NCBI GenBank assembly: GCA_030180135.1
Contig: CM058238.1
Location: 93,183,507-93,247,506, forward strand
Direction of reading: 5' to 3'
DNA from: Orychophragmus violaceus
Lineage: Eukaryota > Streptophyta > Magnoliopsida > Brassicales > Brassicaceae
Length of the DNA: 64,000 bases
The stretch's first letter is position 1. Each line of letters begins with the position of its first letter. The translations under genes and the position numbers were made by a program. This document shows, one piece after another, positions 22,032 to 34,592 of the stretch. The notes beneath the pieces were generated by a model. That model had not been told where the DNA came from. It saw nothing but the letters and a program-made list of their open reading frames with translations, and ran no database searches.

Positions 22032-22834
22032 TGATAGGCTCAGAGTTTTAATCATATTCTACTGCAAGTGCACAGTTATGCAATGTAATACTTAGGGTAT
22101 CGAATCCACAAGGACTCACGGTCACACGATAGACTATATGCCGTCAAGTTAAGTAAATCAAATCCAGAGAAAGCAGTAAACAAAAACAAGTAAACATGAA
22201 GATTTTTCAATAAGAGAAAGGCATCAGACTTAGGAAGCTCTCGGTAATTATGCTATTCTAGAAACTTAACTAACCGGATTAAGATTAAAACAGGTTCAAG
22301 AACTAGAAACACAATGCTAAATAATCCAACTCTAGCTGAGATTATTTCTATATCTAGCAACCTACCGATTCAAATCTATTTGTGATCCTGAGTTCTAAAC
22401 AAGCATTAAGAACAGGTTCTATCGGTTCACAGTTTTACTAAACCAAATCTCTTTGTATCTAGTCAAATTGCTCACTCTATGTTTGTTCAGATTATGACTC
22501 ACACTCTCGTGCTATTGTTAATTATCTCAGATCTAAACCCTAGGTGATCAGTCCAGAATTCAGTATTAAGCACAACTTATGTGATGAACAATAGATGGTG
22601 AATCCTAATCAATCAGTTATCAAGCAAGCATAAAACCTTTGTGAGAATTCCTAAATCTAACTAGGTTACTACTCAGACATATTAGTAATCAAACAACACA
22701 TCATGAATAGAAAACCAAAAGACTGAATAGATAAAGTAAAAGGGGTTCGAAATTCTTCTCTCAATGTTACAAGTAGCAAGAACCAGCCCCAACTCAATAT
22801 CTCCCAATCTCTCAAGCAAGAACAAAGTAAGAAC
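22032..22834 (-). repeat. LTR shared by M1 and M2, right-hand part (split by E3)
   Basis: Starts TGATAGG next to the M1 primer site. It stops at the AGAAC target duplication of E3 (22830-22834) and resumes at 44838. Joined length is about 1172 bp, close to the 1196 bp of the P LTR. Confidence 0.92.
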
Positions 22835-22886
22835 TCAAGGAACTTGTGCCATTCTATCATCAGATTGAATCCTAACTAGTTCCTTA
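22835..22886 (-). repeat. 3' LTR of E3, terminal 52 bp
   Basis: Left of the E4 insertion. It begins TCAAGGAACTTG where the other LTR has TGAAGGAACTTG. It ends with the E4 duplication CCTTA (22882-22886). Confidence 0.93.
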
Positions 22887-23523
22887 TGTTGGATCGTTTA
22901 GTGTCTCCTGATTCAATTCTCAGATTGATTCATCCTACTAAACATGCAGATCTAGGTTCTCTTGTCTAGAAACATAATAGATCTCACCTGTTACCTTGTT
23001 TATGCAGCGGAATGGGAGGTAAGGGTCAGAGATCAGCAGAACCACCAAGAGATGGATCCTCCAAAGGCTCACACACGCACACAGCAGGAAATTGGCTGCT
23101 AGACCGAAAGGAGAGAGGCGCAGAGAGAGGCTGAGGGAGGCGCAGATGGCTTAGAGAAATTAGAGAGCTTAGGTCAAGTTTTATTCATTAAAACTCCTTT
23201 TAGTTCTCATGGGCTTTTGGGCCCAATTCTCAGTCTGATTAAATCCCTTGGATTTAATCAGGCCCTTCTGTCTCTCCAAGCACAGTAAATGCCTAGCACT
23301 TTTACCGTACTTCTGCTAAACCATTCCTACACATTTTCCTGTTAGCTTAGGCGTGTGACCCATATGGGATCATATAATAAAGGCAATAAGTCCAAGACTT
23401 ATAGATCATGAGCGGACTCTAGCAAGCCATCATGACCCCCAGTATTATATGACTTATGTCTGATCATTGACATACTCTTACTTTCTAGAGACAGTACAGA
23501 GATTACTGGACATAATTCCAACA
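22887..23523 (-). repeat. 3' LTR of E4
   Basis: TGTTGGATCG to CATAATTCCAACA, followed by the reversed purine tract ATCTCCCACTT (23524-23534). Confidence 0.95.
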
Positions 23524-24377
23524 ATCTCCCACTTGAACTGGAATCTCTGTATTCATAATCCTTTTGTCTCAATATCTCGATTAGTCATAAGGCAAGATTA
23601 GTGTCATCCTTATAAAGCCTAATCTTGTTCATCGGACTCTGATTTGATACTGACAATCCAAACGACTCGGGAAAGTCCGTTTGAGCATGGCCATGCATTT
23701 TCCAGTATTCAAATCTCCGATTGGCCTAGAGATATTCACTCCATTTATATTGGAGGGACAAATCCCGTCTTGTTCCATCACTGTAAACTACTCATTTCAT
23801 AATACACCCAATCAAGGTCCTTATAACTATCGCTTAACGACAGCATTAGACAATGATCAAAGCGCATTAGTTCATGTGCAGTCACATGCATGCGAACTCA
23901 GGTCTAAGGACTATACTCTATAGTCGTAGTAAGAATCTCTTATGACACAGATATAAATATCCTGAAGAGTTCTTATAATCGGGTCTTGTCCGGTCGTATG
24001 TACCCCAACATACACCTATGTATTGACTTTGATGCCGTGCATCTATGACATCCTGAGACTTTGTCATAAGTCACATACCAATCTAGTCTCACACGGTTGT
24101 TGGTGTTCCAATTTCAACAACCTTCGACTAGGGACAGGATGATATAAGCCATCTATCAAATATAGGGTCTCATGATCAAGCTAAATGACTTTGATGACTC
24201 AAGATCAAGTCACTTACTTCGATGACCTATAAAATGGTTCATATCATTTTGGAACGATTATTTCATCACAGTTAAAATAATCTTGAAATAATAATTTCAT
24301 TAAACATCATAAAATGTTTTACAAGAACATATCAATAACTAAATAAAGCCCTTTATTAACTCCCACTGAAATTAAGA
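23524..24377 (-). other. 3' noncoding region of E4
   Basis: Reverse counterpart of 14976-15824. It carries the 17-bp hairpin (23909-23925) and the GGTTGTTG/CAACAACC stem-loop (about 24085-24135). The 80-codon frame 23681-23923 is antisense to the element. Confidence 0.8.
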
Positions 24378-26764
24378 CTACATCTTAATTTCACTTATCC
24401 TACAGCAACAGTCTGCGACTCGTGCTTAGGCCTAAGGAGTGGCTTCGTTAATAGATTAGCAACGTTCACTTTTGTTGATTGCTGATCTACTTAACATCTC
24501 TGTCATTTATCTCACGGAATAGGTTATACCTATCCTCAAGGTGTTTGGACCTCTGATGTGCAGCTAGTCTCATCTATGCTGGGAATCACATCAAGTTCAG
24601 TGACGAACTCTTCTTTCCAAACAACCTCTTTAGCCGCTTCTCAAGCTGCGAAATGTTCAGCTTAAGTCATGGAGTCAGCAACAGTGCCTTGCACCGCCAG
24701 ATAGACACAAGATATAACCGGACTGTGACCGGAAATCATCTTTGTCCGTTGGAAGCATGCCTTTCAGACTCTACCGACTCGTAGCACCTCACTTTCTCCG
24801 TAAATCAAGAACTTATCCTTAGTATTCCTCAAATACTTTAGGATATTCTTTACGGCAATCCAGTGATTCTTTGCTGGATTTGACTGGTCTTTTACTTGTC
24901 TTGCTTAACATTAAAGCAACATTAAAACAAGTACGTGTCATGGCATATATGATAGATCCAATTGCCGACGCATATGGAATCTCATCCATGCATTCAAGCT
25001 CAGCAGATATCGTAGGATACTGTTTCTTGCTTAACGTAAGCCATGTGACATTGGCATAAAACCCTTCTTGGATTGCTGAAAACGTGGAGGACTTTGTCAA
25101 TTTGAGAATCCTGACATTGTCCTACCAGCTCTTTTGGATCTCTATCTTTAGATCCAAAATCCAAGAACATACGTGGCTTTACCCATGTCAATCATAAAAC
25201 CAACTCCCAAGCCAGTCCTTTACCGACTGCAGCATTGGGACGTTATATCCGAGAATCAGTATGTCATCGACATACACTATGAGAAATGCAATATTGCTCC
25301 CACTTATCTTTTAGTAAACGCACAGTTCCATTTCGTTCCTGTTTAAGTCAAAACCTTGACTACTTCAACAGAACGAAGATTCCAACTCCGATATGTTTGC
25401 TTCCATCCATGAATGGATCGATGAAGCTAACTTACACAAAATGTAATTTTTCCGGAGTCCAGGCTCACTTTCGCTTCTTTGAGTTTCGCAGATTCGTCGC
25501 TTTCAATGATCATCAGATCATGCGAACTTTCAATGATCATCAGGTTCAACTAATGACGAGAATTCACTCTCGGATTAGTGATTGATTCTTTCATATCTGC
25601 GAACTTCAGGCTCCACAGGTGTAGATTCTACAGAAATCTGTAAATCCTTCCGCTGCTCTCCCTCAACAGGTTGAGCAGCCACCTGTATTTTTCGAATTTC
25701 TTCGAGTTATACTTTTACTCCCACTGTTCTTCTTGGAAAGTAACTTCCCTTCTTGAAAACAGAATGGACGTAAAAGATAACAAGCCTTGGTTTCCCTAGG
25801 ACAACCAGCGAAGTAGCTCAACTACAAATACTCAGTAAAGACGAATTTGGATCGATTCCAATCCACATTTACGTGGTGTCTTTCAACTGATATTGGTGGA
25901 ACTATTTCAGCGTAAACTTAGATATTTCTAGAGCGTTATTCTTAAAGAATATCATGGAAGATTCGTGTGACTCATCTTTAATCATTTCTTATAAGATCTG
26001 ATTCTTTCTCACAGAAATACCTCAAGGTTTTTCAGGAGAATTGAGCTGTGAAACGACTTCACACTCATTCAGATGATCACACTATTAATGACTCAAGTAT
26101 TCTTACTCGTGATTTAATTCAGAGTCTTAATACTTCTGTCACTCAGATTCTATACCTCATTCTGGAACTCTTTCGACCATGTCAAAGAATTCCGACTTGT
26201 GTCTCATCAAATGAACACAGTCTTACTCACTGATTAATCAGTAGAGACAATGAAGTACAGGAAATTTTCTCTGGCATTACTGCTCATCGGACCACATACA
26301 TGAGTATGTTCAATCTCCAATAAGCCTTTGGGCCTTTCTCTAGCTCGGCTAAGATAGGCCCCTTTGTCTTTTGGTCCAGTAAACAGAATTCAAGTCTCAT
26401 AAGATATCTGATCAAATGAGCCCAATAGTGCATAACTATGGGATTTCTGAATCCGACTTACTCTATGTGACCAAGACTTTTATGCCAAGAAAAATCAGGT
26501 TTAATTCATCAGATTTAAACCAATTCGGTATTTATGTTACATTTAGGCACTCTTTGGTTTAAGATATAAAACCCATTCCTTGAATAGGGTGCTACAATTA
26601 ATATTTCATTAAGATCAAAAGAACAAAATTTGTCTTTTATCAAAATGAAAAACATTCAAATTCTTACAAGAAAATGAAAAACAACTCTGCTTGAAGCAGA
26701 TACATTGTAGCAATTACTTAATACAAAGCCAAGCCTCGAAGGCATCTACAAGTGAAAATCCTAC
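24378..26764 (-). pseudogene. Copia integrase-RT-RNase H, heavily decayed (E4)
   Basis: No long frame survives. Pieces are recognisable: an integrase-like region near 26050-26400, the R-S-G linker block near 25600-25760, RT fragments at 25000-25450, and RNase H-side fragments at 24819-25100 containing IPYASAIGSIIYAM. The terminal ATG TAG of the frame is at 24378-24383. Several deletions and substitutions in the integrase region are shared with E3, suggesting decay before this insertion. Continues from the gag at 34593-35603 across E5; duplication GACTG at 26765-26769. Confidence 0.85.
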
Positions 26765-26769
26765 GACTG

Positions 26770-27439
26770 TGTTGGAATTGTGTCCAGTAATCTCGGTACT
26801 GTCTCTAGAGTGTAAGAGTATGTCAATGATCAGACATAAGTCATATAATACTGGGGGTCATGATGGCTTGCTAGAGTCCGCTCATGATCTATAAGTCTTG
26901 GACTTATTGCCTTTATTATATGATCCCATATGGGTCACACGCCTAAGCTAACAGGAAAATGTGTAGGAACGGTTTAGCAGAAGTACGGTAAAAGTGCTAG
27001 GCATTTACTGTACTTAGAGAGAATAAAACGGTTTAGGCACTGTGTGTCGATCGATACACAAGGGGTATCGGTCGACACAGTGCGCGAATGCCGTCTAGTT
27101 AATTGGTGTTTGGGACAAATGGCCCAAACGGAATCAGACAAGTTTTATAAGGTAAAACTCGAGTTTCTGGACAATTAACCCTAGCCCCAGCCGAAAACTC
27201 TCTCTCTCTTTTGCGCCGAGCTCCTAGTGGTCTAGCAGCTGTTTCCTGTGATCGCGTGTGTGAACCTTTGGAGGATTCATCCCTCGGTGTTTCTCTGATC
27301 TCAGACATACCATCAATTCCGCTGCAAACAGGTATAAGGTGAGATCATCTTTTGTTTCTATTCTGAGAAGAACCTAGATCGCATGTTTAGGTTGATATGA
27401 ATCTAAGAATTGAATCAGGATCAACTAAACAACCCTTCA
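26770..27439 (+). repeat. 5' LTR of E5
   Basis: TGTTGGAATTGTGTCC to AACCCTTCA. An inverted repeat at 27038-27082 pairs CACTGTG..TCGATCGATAC with GTATCGGTCGACACAGTG. A segment near 27100-27180 replaces the E2 type. Confidence 0.96.
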
Positions 27440-27440
27440 G

Positions 27441-27452
27441 TGGTATCAGAGC
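27441..27452 (+). promoter_or_regulatory. Primer-binding site of E5 (initiator tRNA-Met)
   Basis: TGGTATCAGAGC, one base after the LTR. Confidence 0.95.
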
Positions 27453-29088
27453 CAATGGTTCTGGTTTTTCTTGTTTAGATTCAATGTTTAGGATTGTTTT
27501 CTTGTTTAAAAGTGTTTTGAATCAACTACTGATAAGAGAAACCATTTAAGCAACAAGAATTGAAATCTAAACACACATAAAATTGCAGAAACCAAACTAT
27601 ATGATTTGGTAGAATGCGATTTCAAGAGGTCTGTATCGACTGCGATCGCATGGATCGATCGATACGATCGCATGGATCGGTCGATACAGCCCATCGGCTA
27701 ACCCTGTTAACGCGTGAAAGCATCGATCGATGCAGGATCGATGCAGGTTCGATATTGGTGCATCGACCGATGCGGTTGGTGCACATCGATCGACACGGTT
27801 AGGGTTTTGGCTCGGTTCAGTGCATGCGTGAGAGCATCGATCGATACAGGATCGATGCACGATCGATGCAGGATCGATGCTGAGAGCATCGACCGATGTG
27901 GTTGATGGATCGATTGACACGGTTGGTTCATCGATCGACATGGTTGGTTTAAAGGCTCGGTTTAATTTTGATTAAAATTAATTCGTCCTGGTTTAATAAA
28001 CAGATTTAATAATTTTATTAAGTCTGGTTAAACCGGGACAAGAAATTCAATGTCGAAAGAATTATTGGATTTAGTGCCTAAACCAGGATTTTCTAATTTG
28101 ATTTGGTTGGACCAAATAAATTGAGAAAATCCGGTTTAGTAAATAACCGGTTGACAATTGTGGTCATCGTAGTAATTAAAATTTGGTTAGACCAATTTTA
28201 ATGAACCAGACCGGTTATGTCATTTAATTGGACAATTGGGTCATGTCTTGGACATGGACCATTTCTTGGGCCTCGGGCCAAGAAGTTAAAACAATTGGGC
28301 CAATTATTTGAGTCTTTCTTCAGAATAATTTAAAATTTATTTTATATAATTATAAAGTCAATTTTAAATTAAAGTTTCCGAAATTTTGAAATTAGAAAGT
28401 TTCTTAAATTAGAAGTTTCTGGATTTGCGGGTTTTGGATTTTAAAGAAATTTCTAAAGTTAGAAAGTTTCCGTTTTTAGAAAGTTTCCAATTTTAGAAAG
28501 TTTCCAAAAATAGTAGGTTTCCAAAAAATGGAAAGTTTCCGAAATAGTAATCTTCTATTTTGGGAATGATTTTTTAAATAAACCTACGAACCTCAAATAA
28601 TATCAAGCGTTGGATGTCTTGTCCATTCTATGTCAGCTGTCGAAGCCCATTCAATTGTATTCATGGCCTTACAGTGTGAGGGTGTCTGCTTTTGCGTGGA
28701 TAAGACGGTTTGTGATTCATAAATGTCATTGGGAGTCCCAGACATTAATGATTACATGACTGTATAGTCTGGTTTTCTTGACTGGGCCATCGGGAGTCCC
28801 GGGCCTTGAGACATCAGAGTGGATTGGGCCTCGGGCCCAGATTCACAACCAAGAGTTATATCACGGATATAATTGGCCGATATAGGGCTTACCGATATAA
28901 GCTAAGGTTTGGTGACGGCCAGTGGCCCACTTTAATCTTAGTTATATGTGGATCTTGGAATCATTATATTCTATTGAGGGTAACTTATGTTATTGAATAT
29001 AATGCGTGATTAATCATATTAAATTTAATACGAGATTAATCATATTGAACATTTTAACTAATAACCTTTTTATCTATATATTTCAGAT
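27453..29088 (+). other. 1.6-kb leader of E5
   Basis: Same plan as E2: a GATCG-rich tract (about 27620-27950, here largely made of GCATCGATCGATGC-like palindromes), AACCGG-rich DNA, the AGAAAGTTTCC repeat (28375-28560), and stem-loops with AGT loops (about 28730-28930) before the ATG at 29089. Confidence 0.8.
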
Positions 29089-32000
29089 ATGACTACTACA
29101 AGCACACAAAACACATTCTCGATCCGGTCTGTTCTCGAAAAGGAGAAGCTGACTGGAACGAACTTCCTGACGTGGTCAAGGAACTTGAGGCTAGTCCTCA
29201 AGCAGGAGAAGAAGGATTATGTCCTTCGTGATCCTCTCCCCGAGAGGCCTCCTGCCAATGCCGCCAGGACTCTGCATAATGCTTGGGAAAAGCATTCGTC
29301 AGATGAAAATGATGCCTATTGCCTGATGTTGGTGACAATGACTCCTGAGCTGCAAAAACAGTTCGAGAGTGTATTGTCACCCATCGAGATAATGGCAATC
29401 CTGAAATCGCTTTTTCAGGAGCAGGCTAGGACTGAGAGGTTTCAAACAGTTAAGAACCTCTTGGACTGCAAGTTGGCTGCGAATGCGGCAGTGAGTCCTC
29501 ATGTCTTGAAGATGATGGGTTATCTCGATCATCTTCAGAAACTCGACTGCCCAATCAGCCAGGAACTTGCCTGCGACATCATTCTGCAGTCATTACCTGC
29601 AAGCTATGATCAGTTCATTCTGAACTTTAACATGCATGGCTTGAGTAAGACATTGCCTGAGCTTCACGGAATGCTCAAGACTGCGGAGCCCAATTTGAGG
29701 AAAACCGCCAAGGACCCAAATGTGCTTATGGTGCAGAAGGGCAAGGGGTTTAAGAAATCCTCTGCTAAGGATAAGGGAAAGGCCAAGGTTGTCCAAGTCG
29801 CGGACAAGGACACGCCAAAGCCCAAGCCCAAGTCCAAGGCTGGGCCAACTGACATATGCAGGTTCTGTAAAGAACCAGGGCATTGGAGGAGAGAATGTAA
29901 GAAATTCCAGGAAGGTCTAAAGGAATTGAAGAAGAAGACTTTTGAGACTTCTTCAACAGGTATTTTTGTTATAGAAGTTAATACAACTACTTCTGATAAT
30001 ACCTCATGGGTTATGGATACTGGTTGTGGGGCTCACATTTGTACTAATATGCAGGCACTCAGCAACAGTAGAAGGCTGAAGCAAGGACAAGTGGAGCTAC
30101 GAGTTGGGAATGGAGCGAAAGTTCCAGCGCTAGCTGTAGGCACTTACTTGTTGTCTTTACCTTCGGGATTGATTTTAGAACTCAATAATTGTTATTTTGT
30201 ACCTGCTATAAGCAGAAATATTATTTCAATTTCTTTGTTGGATTTGGAAGGTTATGATTTTTCAGTTAAGAATAAATTATGTTCCTTCAATCGCAACAAT
30301 TTGTTCTATGGTTCTGCCCCTCTTATGAATGGGCTTTACATACTCGATCAATCCGCGCCAATTTATAACATTAATACCAAACGGTTCAAACCTAATGAGG
30401 AGAACCGAACGTTTCTATGGCATTGTCGTTTAGGGCACATCAGCGAGAAACGCATCAAGAGGCTCCATTCGAATGGACTTCTTGGCTCATTTGACTTTGA
30501 GTCATGTGAGAAATGCGAATCCTGCATGATGGGCAAAATGACACGGGCCCCCTTTAATAAACCTAACGAGAGGGCCAGTGACTTATTGGGCCTGATACAC
30601 ACTGATGTGTGTGGCCCAATGTCCACAAATGCAAGAGGAAACTATCAGTACTTCATTACCTTCACTGATGATTTCAGTAGGTATGGATATGTTTATTTGA
30701 TGAAACATAAGTCTGAATCTTTTGAGAAGTTCAGAGAATTCCAAAATGAAGTACAGAACCAACTTGGCAAAAGCATTAAGGCTCTTCGGTCCGACCGAGG
30801 AGGAGAATACTTAAGCCAAGAATTTAGTGATCATCTGAGAGAGTGTGGGATCGTATCCCAACTCACTCCTCCTGGAACACCTCAATGGAATGGTGTGTCT
30901 GAAAGGAGAAATCGGACCTTATTGGATATGGTTCGATCTATGATGAGTCACACAGACCTTCCAATATCCCTTTGGGGATATGCTCTGCTAACAGCAGTGT
31001 TCACTCTAAATAGAGCGCCATCGAAAGCAGTAGCAAAGACACCATATGAATTATGGACTGGAGAAGCTCCAGTGCTGTCTTATCTCAGAATTTGGGGTTG
31101 TGAAGCCTATGTCAAGAGATTGATCTCAGACAAGCTTACACCAAAATCTGACAAATGCTATTTCATTGGTTATCCACGGGAAACCAAGGCTTATTACTTC
31201 TATCTACGTTCCGAGAACAAGATCTTTGTTGACCGGGATTGTAACTTTTTTGAGAGGGAGTTTCTCTCTAAGAAAGACAGTGGGAGTAAGGTACTGCTTG
31301 AAGAAATTCAAGATGAACAGGATACTGCTCAACCTAATGAGGAAGAGCAGCAGGAGGACCTACAAGAAATTGTAGAGCCTGAACCTGTAGTACCTGAAGT
31401 TCGAAGATCCGGGAGGATCCGTCACGAACCCGAGAGATATCAAGGATTCCTCGTGACTGACTGTCATGATCTTTTGATCATTGATGGTGATGAACCATCG
31501 AACTTCAATCAAGCCATGATGGGCCCAGATTCCTCTAAGTGGCGCAAGGCCACTGATTCCGAAATGGACTCCATGTCGGTCAACCAAGTGTTTTCGTTGG
31601 TTGACTTACCCGCTGGTGTAAAAGCCATCGAGTGCAAATGGATCTTCAAGAAGAAGATTGACGTGGATGGAAATGTCCAGATTTATAAAGCCAGGTTGGT
31701 GGCAAAAGGTTTCAGACAAGTTCACGGTGTGGATTACGATGAAACCTATTCACCAGTGGCTATGATGAAATCTATTCGGATTCTACTAGCAACTGCAGCT
31801 TTTCATGATTATGAAATTTGGCAGATGGACATGAAAACCGCCTTCCTGAATGGTATTCTGGAAGAGGATGTGTATATGACACAACCTGACGGTTACATAG
31901 ATCCAAAGAATGCTGGAAAAGTATGCAAGCTTCATAAATCCATTTATGGATTGAAGCAAGCATCGAGGAGCTGGAATCTTCGTTTTGATGAAGCGATCAA

Positions 32001-33066
32001 ACAATTTGACTTCATCAGAAACGAAGAAGAACAATGCGTGTATAAGAAATCTAGTGGGAGCAAGATTGTATTTCTTATTCTGTATGTCGATGACATACTG
32101 CTTCTCGGAAACGACGTTCCAATGCTAAAGTCGGTAAAGGACTGGCTTGGAAGTTGTTTTTCCATGAAAGACATGGGTGAAGCCGCATACGTTCTTGGAA
32201 TCAGGATCTACCGGGATAGATCTAGAAGGCTGATAGGCTTGTGTCAAGATTCATACATTGACAAAGTCCTACAAAGATTCAGCATGAAGGATTCCAAGAA
32301 GGGCTTCACGCCAATGGTACATGGCACAACGCTAAGCAAGAAGCAGAGCCCTACGACGGCTGCTGAGCTTGAGCGCATGAAGAATATTCCTTATGCATCT
32401 GCAATAGGATCTGTCATGTATGCCATGATCTGTACTCGTCCTGATGTTGCTTATGCATTGAGCATGACGAGTAGATACCAGTCAAATCCAGGTGAAAACC
32501 ATTGGATTGCCGTAAAGAATATCTTGAAGTATCTAAGACATACTAAGGATAAGTTCTTAGTGTACGGTGGAAGTGATGTGCTTAAAGTCAGTGGATTCAC
32601 GGACGCAAGTTTCCAGACAGACCAAGATGATTTCCGGTCACAGTCCGGTTATATCTTTTGTCTGAATGGCGGTGCAATCAGTTGGAGAAGCTCCAAGCAA
32701 GACACCGTTGCTGATTCCACTACAGAAGCTGAATATATCGCCGCCTCAGAAGCTGCGAAGGAAGCTGTTTGGATACGAAAGTTCATTATTGAACTAGGTG
32801 TGATACCAGATGCGGCTGAGCCTCTGGCACTGTTTTGTGACAACAATGGTGCTATAGCTCAGGCAAAGGAACCAAGATCACACCAGAAATCCAAGCATGT
32901 TCTAAGAAGATTTCACTTGATACGTGACATCATTAATAGAAAGGAAGTCAAGATCAGCCGAGTTCAGACAGATGATAACGTCGCTGATCCGTTGACAAAG
33001 CCACTCCCAAGGCCTAAGCTCGAGTTTCTGACTAAAGCTGTAGGCATTAGAGACATAGAAATGTAA
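29089..33066 (+). CDS. Copia Gag-Pol polyprotein, intact (E5)
   Basis: 1325 codons, co-linear with the E2 protein. All motifs are kept: CCHC knuckle (257-270), protease DTG (310-312), integrase HHCC and D506/D569/E605, RT YVDD (999-1002), RNase H D1172 and D1251. Visible differences from E2 include VDRDCNFFERE for VARDCNFLERE after the integrase core and MDMKTAF for MDVKTAF next to the first RT aspartate; these are conservative or of unknown effect. The ATG follows the same TTTCAG(C/A)T context. No stop or shift is seen, so it could be a functional copy. Confidence 0.97.
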   Translation: MTTTSTQNTFSIRSVLEKEKLTGTNFLTWSRNLRLVLKQEKKDYVLRDPLPERPPANAARTLHNAWEKHSSDENDAYCLMLVTMTPELQKQFESVLSPIEIMAILKSLFQEQARTERFQTVKNLLDCKLAANAAVSPHVLKMMGYLDHLQKLDCPISQELACDIILQSLPASYDQFILNFNMHGLSKTLPELHGMLKTAEPNLRKTAKDPNVLMVQKGKGFKKSSAKDKGKAKVVQVADKDTPKPKPKSKAGPTDICRFCKEPGHWRRECKKFQEGLKELKKKTFETSSTGIFVIEVNTTTSDNTSWVMDTGCGAHICTNMQALSNSRRLKQGQVELRVGNGAKVPALAVGTYLLSLPSGLILELNNCYFVPAISRNIISISLLDLEGYDFSVKNKLCSFNRNNLFYGSAPLMNGLYILDQSAPIYNINTKRFKPNEENRTFLWHCRLGHISEKRIKRLHSNGLLGSFDFESCEKCESCMMGKMTRAPFNKPNERASDLLGLIHTDVCGPMSTNARGNYQYFITFTDDFSRYGYVYLMKHKSESFEKFREFQNEVQNQLGKSIKALRSDRGGEYLSQEFSDHLRECGIVSQLTPPGTPQWNGVSERRNRTLLDMVRSMMSHTDLPISLWGYALLTAVFTLNRAPSKAVAKTPYELWTGEAPVLSYLRIWGCEAYVKRLISDKLTPKSDKCYFIGYPRETKAYYFYLRSENKIFVDRDCNFFEREFLSKKDSGSKVLLEEIQDEQDTAQPNEEEQQEDLQEIVEPEPVVPEVRRSGRIRHEPERYQGFLVTDCHDLLIIDGDEPSNFNQAMMGPDSSKWRKATDSEMDSMSVNQVFSLVDLPAGVKAIECKWIFKKKIDVDGNVQIYKARLVAKGFRQVHGVDYDETYSPVAMMKSIRILLATAAFHDYEIWQMDMKTAFLNGILEEDVYMTQPDGYIDPKNAGKVCKLHKSIYGLKQASRSWNLRFDEAIKQFDFIRNEEEQCVYKKSSGSKIVFLILYVDDILLLGNDVPMLKSVKDWLGSCFSMKDMGEAAYVLGIRIYRDRSRRLIGLCQDSYIDKVLQRFSMKDSKKGFTPMVHGTTLSKKQSPTTAAELERMKNIPYASAIGSVMYAMICTRPDVAYALSMTSRYQSNPGENHWIAVKNILKYLRHTKDKFLVYGGSDVLKVSGFTDASFQTDQDDFRSQSGYIFCLNGGAISWRSSKQDTVADSTTEAEYIAASEAAKEAVWIRKFIIELGVIPDAAEPLALFCDNNGAIAQAKEPRSHQKSKHVLRRFHLIRDIINRKEVKISRVQTDDNVADPLTKPLPRPKLEFLTKAVGIRDIEM

Positions 33067-33917
33067 TCTAAATTTGAGTGGGAGTTTGAGGGCTTTTATT
33101 TAGTTATTTGATATGTTCTTGTAAAACATTCTTATGTTTAATGAAATTATTATTTCAAGATTATTTTAACTGTGATGAAATAATCGTTCCAAAATGATAT
33201 GAACCATTTTATAGGTCATCGAAGTAAATGACTTGATCTTGAGTCATCGAAGTCATTTAGCTTGATCATGAGACCCTATATTTGATAGATGTTTTATATC
33301 ATCCCGTCCCTAGTCGAAGGTTGTTGAAATTGGAACACCAACAACCATGTGAGACTGGATTGGTACGTGACTTATGACAAAGTCTCAGTGTGTCATAGAT
33401 GCGCGGCATCAAAGTCAGTACATAGGTGTATGTTTGGGAACATACGACCGGACAAGACCCGCTTATAAGAACTCTTCAGGATATTTATATCTGTGTCATA
33501 AGAGATTCTTACTACGACTATAGAGTATAGTCCTTAGACCTGAGTTCGCATGCATGTGACTGCACATGGACTGATGCACTTTGATCATTGTCTAACGCTA
33601 TCGTTCTGCGATAGTTATAAGGACCTTGTTTGGGTACATTATGGAATGAATAGTTTACAGTGATGGAACAAGACGGAATTTGTCCCTCCAATATAAATGG
33701 AGTGAATATCTCTAGGCCAATCGGAGATTTGAATACTGGAAAATGCATGGCCATGCTCAAACGGACTTTCCCGAGTCGTTTGGATTGTCAGTATCAAATC
33801 AGAGTCCGATGAACAAGATTAGGCTTTATAAGGATGACACCAATCTTGCCTTATGACTAATCGAGATATTGTGACAAAAGGATTATGAATACAGAGATTC
33901 CAGTACAAGTGGGAGAT
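33067..33917 (+). other. 3' noncoding region and PPT of E5
   Basis: As in E2. Stem-loop 33311-33357 (the outer pair TAGTC/GACTG keeps pairing through a wobble), hairpin 33516-33532, and purine tract AAGTGGGAGAT at 33907-33917. Confidence 0.82.
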
Positions 33918-34587
33918 TGTTGGAATTGTGTCCAGTAATCTCGGTACTGTCTCTAGAAAGTAAGAGTATGTCAATGATCAGACATAAGTCATATAATACT
34001 GGGGGTCATGATGGCTTGCTAGAGTCCGCTCATGATCTATAAGTCTTGGACTTATTGCCTTTATTATATGATCCCATATGGGTCACACGCCTAAGCTAAC
34101 AGGAAAATGTGTAGGAACGGTTTAGCAGAAGTACGGTAAAAGTGCTAGGCATTTACTGTACTTAGAGAGAATAAAACGGTTTAGGCACTGTGTGTCGATC
34201 GATACACAAGGGGTATCGGTCGACACAGTGCGCGAATGCCGTCTAGTTAATTGGTGTTTGGGCCAAATGGCCCAAACGGAATCAGACAAGTTTTATAAGG
34301 TAAAACTCGAGTTTCTGGACAATTAACCCTAGCCCCAGCCGAAAACTCTCTCTCTCTTTTGCGCCGAGCTCCTAGTGGTCTAGCAGCTGTTTCCTGTGAT
34401 CGCGTGTGTGAACCTTTGGAGGATTCATCCCTCGGTGTTTCTCTGATCTCAGACATACCATCAATTCCGCTGCAAACAGGTATAAGGTGAGATCATCTTT
34501 TGTTTCTATTCTGAGAAGAACCTAGATCGCATGTTTAGGTTGATATGAATCTAAGAATTGAATCAGGATCAACTAAACAACCCTTCA
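33918..34587 (+). repeat. 3' LTR of E5
   Basis: 670 bp, about three differences from the 5' LTR. The paired palindrome recurs near 34186-34230. It is followed by GACTG at 34588-34592. Confidence 0.96.
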
Positions 34588-34592
34588 GACTG

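Larger units (their letters stand above)
26770..34587 (+). mobile_element. Copia element E5, complete and young
   Basis: 7818 bp with two 670-bp LTRs (26770-27439, 33918-34587), about three differences by eye. The duplication GACTG lies at 26765-26769 and 34588-34592. It is a close relative of E2, but its LTR has a different middle part carrying a paired palindrome. It sits at the deepest nesting level in the window. Confidence 0.97.
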
